Assembly (NCBI GenBank): GCA_041612005.1
Contig: JBFILW010000042.1
Location: 1 to 17,597, forward strand
Source: JBFILW01 sp041612005
GTDB lineage: Bacteria; Gemmatimonadota; Gemmatimonadetes; Palauibacterales; Palauibacteraceae
Length of the DNA: 17,597 nucleotides
Direction of reading: 5' to 3'
Shown here: in pieces, positions 14,473 through 17,597 of the stretch
How positions within the stretch are numbered: position 1 is the first letter of the stretch
Layout: each line of letters begins with the position of its first letter
The notes under the pieces: generated by a model
The model's database searches: none
Told to the model about the DNA's origin: nothing
Seen by the model: only the letters and a program-made list of their open reading frames with translations
Translations under genes and position numbers: made by a program

Positions 14473-15323
14473 AGCCGACGTTCCTGTTCATCGGTCCCGA
14501 CAAAACGGGGTCCACGTGGCTGTACGAGGTGCTGCGTCAGCACCCGCTCTGCTACGTGCCTCCGGTCAAGGACATCTACTTCTTCGACCGGCACTACGAC
14601 CGCGGTCTCGACTGGTACCTGAAGTTCTTCGAGGCCGCGCCGGAGGGCGTCCTGGCGGCTGGCGAGCTCTCGCACGATTACCTCTTCTCCCCGCAGGCCG
14701 CGGACCGGATCGCGCACGATCTTCCCGAGGTCAAGCTGCTCACCAGCCTGCGGGACCCCGCGGAACGCGCGTTCTCGCACTACCTGTACATGATACGCAG
14801 CGGCCGTACCAGGCTCGATTTCACCGCCGCGCTGGAGCGCTTCCCCGAGCTCATCGAGAACAGCCGCTACTTCAAGCATCTGTCGGCGTATCTGGACCGC
14901 TTCAAGCGTGACAGGATCCTCGTCCTCTATTTCGACGCCCTGCAGGCCGACCCACGGGGCTTTGCCAGCGATGTGTTCAACTTCATCGGCATCCCGGCGG
15001 CGGATGAGATCGACTTCGAGCAACGCGTGCTGCCGGCCGCCCGGCCGAGGAACTTCGCGCTCGCCCGGGCGCTGAAGACGGGGGCGAGGCTGGCGCGCGG
15101 GATTGGCATGACGCGGCTGGTCGGAATGGTGAAGCGCGGACCGATGACGTCGCTAGCGTACCGACCCTACACGCTCGCGGACCGGCCCCAGATGGACGTG
15201 GAGACGCGGATGAGGCTCGTCGAGACACTGCGCCCCGAGGTGGAAAAGCTCGAGAGCGCACTCGATGTCGACTTGAGCCGCTGGCTCCAGATCGAGCGGG
15301 CGGGCACGGGCCAGACACGATGA
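14415..15323 (+). CDS. PAPS-dependent sulfotransferase (third of three), heparan-sulfotransferase-like
   Basis: This third sulfotransferase is of a different type. 'FLFIGPDKTGSTWLYEVL' (23-40) is the 5'-phosphosulfate loop. 'KDIYFFDRHYDRGLDWYLKF' (52-71) is the 'K-x-x-x-FFD...GLDWY' pattern of the Sulfotransfer_1 group that includes heparan N/O-sulfotransferases. 'LLTSLRDPAERAFSHY' (108-123) is the 3'-phosphate site (Arg113, Ser121). From GTG 14415 it is 302 residues and overlaps the preceding gene by 58 bp, with no Shine-Dalgarno and 18 leading residues unlike the family. A CTG at 14469 gives 284 residues, has GGGGGG six bases upstream and overlaps the previous stop as CTGA, so it may be the true start. 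The residue numbers here use the GTG. It ends in an ATGA overlap with the next gene. The acceptor is unknown. Confidence 0.87.
   Translation: MAEVRGELHRTDRAGGHSLKPTFLFIGPDKTGSTWLYEVLRQHPLCYVPPVKDIYFFDRHYDRGLDWYLKFFEAAPEGVLAAGELSHDYLFSPQAADRIAHDLPEVKLLTSLRDPAERAFSHYLYMIRSGRTRLDFTAALERFPELIENSRYFKHLSAYLDRFKRDRILVLYFDALQADPRGFASDVFNFIGIPAADEIDFEQRVLPAARPRNFALARALKTGARLARGIGMTRLVGMVKRGPMTSLAYRPYTLADRPQMDVETRMRLVETLRPEVEKLESALDVDLSRWLQIERAGTGQTR
14456..14462 (+). promoter_or_regulatory. Candidate ribosome-binding site for a CTG start of the third sulfotransferase
   Basis: AGGGGGG ends six bases before CTG at 14469-14471. It is purine-rich at good spacing, while the annotated GTG at 14415 has no such site. 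It lies inside the 3' end of the GT4 gene, so the run could also just be codons for glycines. Confidence 0.4.
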
Positions 15324-16426
15324 GAGTCGCGATCGTTCACTACTGGCTGGTGGGGATGCGTGGCGGCGAGAAGGTCGTCGAGGCCTTGTGTGAGATGTTT
15401 CCCGACGCCGACGTGTACACGCACGTTTACGATCCGCGGAACATCTCCGAGACGATCCGGCGCCACGAGGTGCGCACCACCTTTATCCAGAAGCTGCCAC
15501 GCGCCAAGCGCTGGTACCGCCGCTATCTACCGCTCATGCCGGTCGCGCTCGAACAGTTGGATCTCTCCGAGTACGACCTGGTGATAAGCAGCGAGTCCGG
15601 ACCGGCCAAGGGACTCCTGGTGCCGCCGGGCGCGCTGCACGTCTGCTACTGTCACACGCCGATGCGGTACGTGTGGGACATGTATCACCAGTACCAGAAC
15701 AACGCCGGCTTCCTCACCCGGCTGATGATGGTTCCGGGGATTCACTACGTGCGGCAGTGGGATGCGGTGAGCGCGGCTCGGGTCGATCATTTCGTCGCCA
15801 ACTCGGTGAACGTGGCCAAACGCATCCGGCGGCACTACCGGAGAGATTCTGAAGTCATTCATCCACCCGTGGATACGGCCGAGTTCGCGCCCGTATCCGA
15901 GCGAGGCGACTTCTACCTGATCGTCGGGCAGCTCGTCCGCTACAAGCGGGTCGATATCGCCGTCGATGCGTTCAACAAGCTGGGACGTCGCCTGGTGATC
16001 ATCGGCGAAGGGGAGGAGTCCGGAGGTCTGTCCCGAAAGGCGGGGGACAACGTCTCGATGATGGGGTGGCAGCCACCGGACGTGCTGACCGACCACTACG
16101 CCCGCTGTCGGGCGCTCATCTTCCCGGGCGAGGAAGACTTCGGGATCGTTCCGATCGAGGCGATGGCATCCGGCCGGCCCGTCATCGCCTACCGGAAGGG
16201 AGGCGCGCTGGAGACCGTGGTCGAGGGCATCACCGGGCTGTTCTTCGACGAGCAGACGCCTGAGTCGCTGATCGATGCGGTGGAGAGGTACGAAACCGAG
16301 ACGGCGGAGTTCGATCCCGAGGTGATCGCGCGCCATGCCCGCAGCTTCGACCGCAGCGTGTTCAAGCGGCGGATGCGGGAGACGATCGACCGTCTGCTGG
16401 AGGAGCGTTTGATCGGCGGGGATTAG
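15320..16426 (+). CDS. GT4-family glycosyltransferase (WbaZ-like)
   Basis: This is a second cytoplasmic GT-B glycosyltransferase, 368 residues. It opens with 'MRVAIVHYWLVGMRGGEKVV' (1-20), the usual start of mannosyltransferase-like GT4 proteins such as WbaZ. 'CYCHTPMRYVWDMYHQY' (109-125) is the conserved acceptor-side segment of that group. The donor half has 'YLIVGQLVRYKRVDIAVDAF' (199-218) and the EX7E motif 'EDFGIVPIEAM' (Glu272 and Glu280). GDP-mannose is a common donor in this subgroup, so it is a fair first guess, not a reading. The ATG overlaps the previous stop as ATGA. It is the last gene of the long operon and ends 41 bp before the convergent phosphotransferase gene. Confidence 0.9.
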   Translation: MRVAIVHYWLVGMRGGEKVVEALCEMFPDADVYTHVYDPRNISETIRRHEVRTTFIQKLPRAKRWYRRYLPLMPVALEQLDLSEYDLVISSESGPAKGLLVPPGALHVCYCHTPMRYVWDMYHQYQNNAGFLTRLMMVPGIHYVRQWDAVSAARVDHFVANSVNVAKRIRRHYRRDSEVIHPPVDTAEFAPVSERGDFYLIVGQLVRYKRVDIAVDAFNKLGRRLVIIGEGEESGGLSRKAGDNVSMMGWQPPDVLTDHYARCRALIFPGEEDFGIVPIEAMASGRPVIAYRKGGALETVVEGITGLFFDEQTPESLIDAVERYETETAEFDPEVIARHARSFDRSVFKRRMRETIDRLLEERLIGGD

Positions 16427-16449
16427 GGCAGATCTCGCCGATCCGGCCG

Positions 16450-16489
16450 AGTGGGCGCCGTTCTGGCCTAGTGGGCGCCGTTCCGGTTC
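16450..16489. repeat. Imperfect 20-bp tandem repeat across the stop of the phosphotransferase gene
   Basis: The unit AGTGGGCGCCGTTC is repeated exactly at 16450-16463 and 16470-16483, and the flanks are near-identical, giving a 20-bp period. The right-hand copy encodes the last residues (NGAH) of the minus-strand phosphotransferase. The left-hand copy lies just after its stop codon (complement of 16468-16470), in the gap between convergent genes. The core GGCGCC is self-complementary, so the two copies could pair as a 6-bp stem, but no T-run follows on either strand. This looks like a local duplication of the gene end. Confidence 0.65.
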
Positions 16490-17597
16490 AGGACCGCTGG
16501 TACCGTGCGCATCAGAATGCCGAGGTCGGAGCCGAGGGACCATTCGCGGATGTACTCGATGTCCAGCAGTGCCCGCTGCGGGTACCCGACCTCACTTCGA
16601 CCGTTGATCTGCCATCGACCGGTCACGCCGGGCCGCACCGCGAGGAAGGTCGAAGCGCCCTCCCCGTAGTTCTCGAGCTCCGGCACGACGATCGGCCGCG
16701 GACCGACCAGCGACATGTCGCCCTTGAGGACGTTGAACAACTGCGGCAGCTCGTCGAGGCTCGTCTTCCGCAGAAAGGCTCCGAGGCGCGACACGCGCGG
16801 GTCCTCGCTTTCGGGCAGCTTGAAGCCGTTCTCCCGATACCTCTGCTGAAGATCCTCGTTCTGCTCGAGGATTCTCTCCGCGTCCGCACGCATGCTGCGG
16901 AACTTGAAGATCGTGAACGGCTTCCCTCCAAGTCCGAGACGCTTCTGGCGGAAAAAGACTGGGCCCGGGCTGTCCACCTTCACCGCCACAGCCAACGCGG
17001 CGAGCAGTGGTGAGAGGAGCAGGATCCCGAACGCCGACAGCGCCACATCGACTGTCCGCTTGAGGATTATCTGGGCAAGGTGGAGACGCGGCATCTCGAG
17101 CTCGATCAGAGGCCAGCCGTGGAACTCGCGAGGCGACACCCGGCACGGCAGGCCGCTGAGGGTGGCCGGCACGACGCTGACCGGGGTGCCATGGGCAAAA
17201 CAGACGCTCGCGATGTCCCGAAATGCCTCCGTGTCCAAACGCGCCGACACGATCACGCTGCGAATGTCGTCCTTTTCGATGAGCGAGCTCAGCATGTCCA
17301 GTCCACCGAGCGCGGTCGGGTCTTTCTCCGGCTCCGGAGCCAGGTGACCGACCACCTGGGTGAACTTCTCGCCGGACACGAGCAGGTGCTCCAGAATCTC
17401 CCACGCGTGCTCGTGATCCCCGATGATCAGGGTCGGGCGCCGGAACAGGCCGCGCGCATAGAGCCCGCGAATCGCGCGCTCGGCCACCAGCCGCACACCG
17501 CAGAACAGCAGACCGGTGACGCCGGCAAACAGCGCCAGGGCCGGAAATGGCATCGCCAGGCTGGGGTATGTGACTCCGAGCGCCGAGATCACGGCGA
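16468..17597 (-). CDS. Polyprenyl-phosphate sugar phosphotransferase (WbaP/EpsE-like initiating enzyme), N-terminus cut by window
   Basis: This inner-membrane enzyme would start the repeat unit by moving a sugar-1-phosphate (often glucose or galactose) to undecaprenyl phosphate. About 375 residues are visible and the family is usually 450-480, so part of the N-terminal membrane region is missing. Numbering from the in-window Met (17590-17592 complement), one hydrophobic helix (17-35) is visible, then a Rossmann-like CoA_binding_3 region (about 53-150). The catalytic domain follows from 'KRTVDVALSAFGILLLSPL' (178-196). It has 'GPVFFRQKRLG' (210-220), 'FTIFKFRSM' (226-234), the catalytic Asp-Glu pair in 'TSLDELPQLFNVLKGD' (277-292, Asp280/Glu281), 'MSLVGPRP' (293-300) and 'RPGVTGRWQINGRS' (320-333). 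It is convergent with the operon and probably belongs to a second transcript that enters from the right. Confidence 0.92.
   Translation of the reverse strand, partial: AVISALGVTYPSLAMPFPALALFAGVTGLLFCGVRLVAERAIRGLYARGLFRRPTLIIGDHEHAWEILEHLLVSGEKFTQVVGHLAPEPEKDPTALGGLDMLSSLIEKDDIRSVIVSARLDTEAFRDIASVCFAHGTPVSVVPATLSGLPCRVSPREFHGWPLIELEMPRLHLAQIILKRTVDVALSAFGILLLSPLLAALAVAVKVDSPGPVFFRQKRLGLGGKPFTIFKFRSMRADAERILEQNEDLQQRYRENGFKLPESEDPRVSRLGAFLRKTSLDELPQLFNVLKGDMSLVGPRPIVVPELENYGEGASTFLAVRPGVTGRWQINGRSEVGYPQRALLDIEYIREWSLGSDLGILMRTVPAVLNRNGAH

Noticed and set aside
10783..16496. Shared 14-mer CCGGTTCAGGACCG at 10783-10796 and 16483-16496
   Set aside because: One shared 14-mer pair is about what chance gives in a window of this length.
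1..17597. Mobile elements, CRISPR arrays, tRNA or rRNA genes
   Set aside because: I looked for transposase-like frames, regularly spaced repeats and tRNA-like ends and saw none. Absence is by eye only.

Overview
The window is a high-GC stretch (well above 60% by eye) from a Gram-negative bacterium. The evidence for an outer membrane is an LptF/LptG lipopolysaccharide-export permease at the left edge and Wzx/Wzy-pathway surface-glycan genes elsewhere. The phylum cannot be read safely from sequence alone. Gemmatimonadota or a similar high-GC soil or marine lineage is a guess. I see no tRNA, rRNA, CRISPR array, transposase or integrase.

Layout. 2-709 (+) is the C-terminal part of an LptF/LptG permease. 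741-1835 (-) is a Wzz-type chain-length regulator, convergent with it. A 135-bp divergent intergenic region follows. From 1971 to 16426 there are 13 co-directional, tightly packed genes: a bisphosphate nucleotidase (CysQ/BPNT1-like), APS kinase (CysC), ATP sulfurylase (Sat), an SLC13-type permease with two RCK-C domains, a secreted clan-A glycoside hydrolase, a Wzx-like flippase, an FkbM methyltransferase, two overlapping sulfotransferases, a Wzy/O-antigen-ligase-family membrane protein, a GT4 glycosyltransferase, a third sulfotransferase and a second GT4 glycosyltransferase. 16468-17597 (-) is a polyprenyl-phosphate sugar phosphotransferase (WbaP-like initiating enzyme) that runs off the right edge and converges on the long operon.

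How the genes fit together (inference from known family functions). The permease would bring in sulfate, Sat makes APS, CysC makes PAPS, three unlike sulfotransferases move sulfate onto a glycan, and the nucleotidase clears the inhibitory product PAP. The phosphotransferase starts a lipid-linked repeat unit, the two GT4 enzymes extend it, FkbM probably O-methylates it, Wzx flips it, Wzy polymerises it and Wzz sets the length. The window therefore reads as a nearly self-contained locus for a sulfated, probably methylated surface polysaccharide with its own sulfate-activation and PAP-recycling module. No reductive sulfate genes (cysH, cysI/J) and no CysD/CysN are present, which argues that the sulfate is used for transfer rather than for cysteine synthesis. 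No outer-membrane export channel (Wza) or BY-kinase is present in the window, so it is open whether the product is an exopolysaccharide/capsule or a sulfated O-antigen.

Gene joints are unusually tight. There are three ATGA stop/start overlaps (11918, 13372, 15320), overlaps of 8 and 17 bp, and a possible CTGA joint at 14469 with a good ribosome-binding site.
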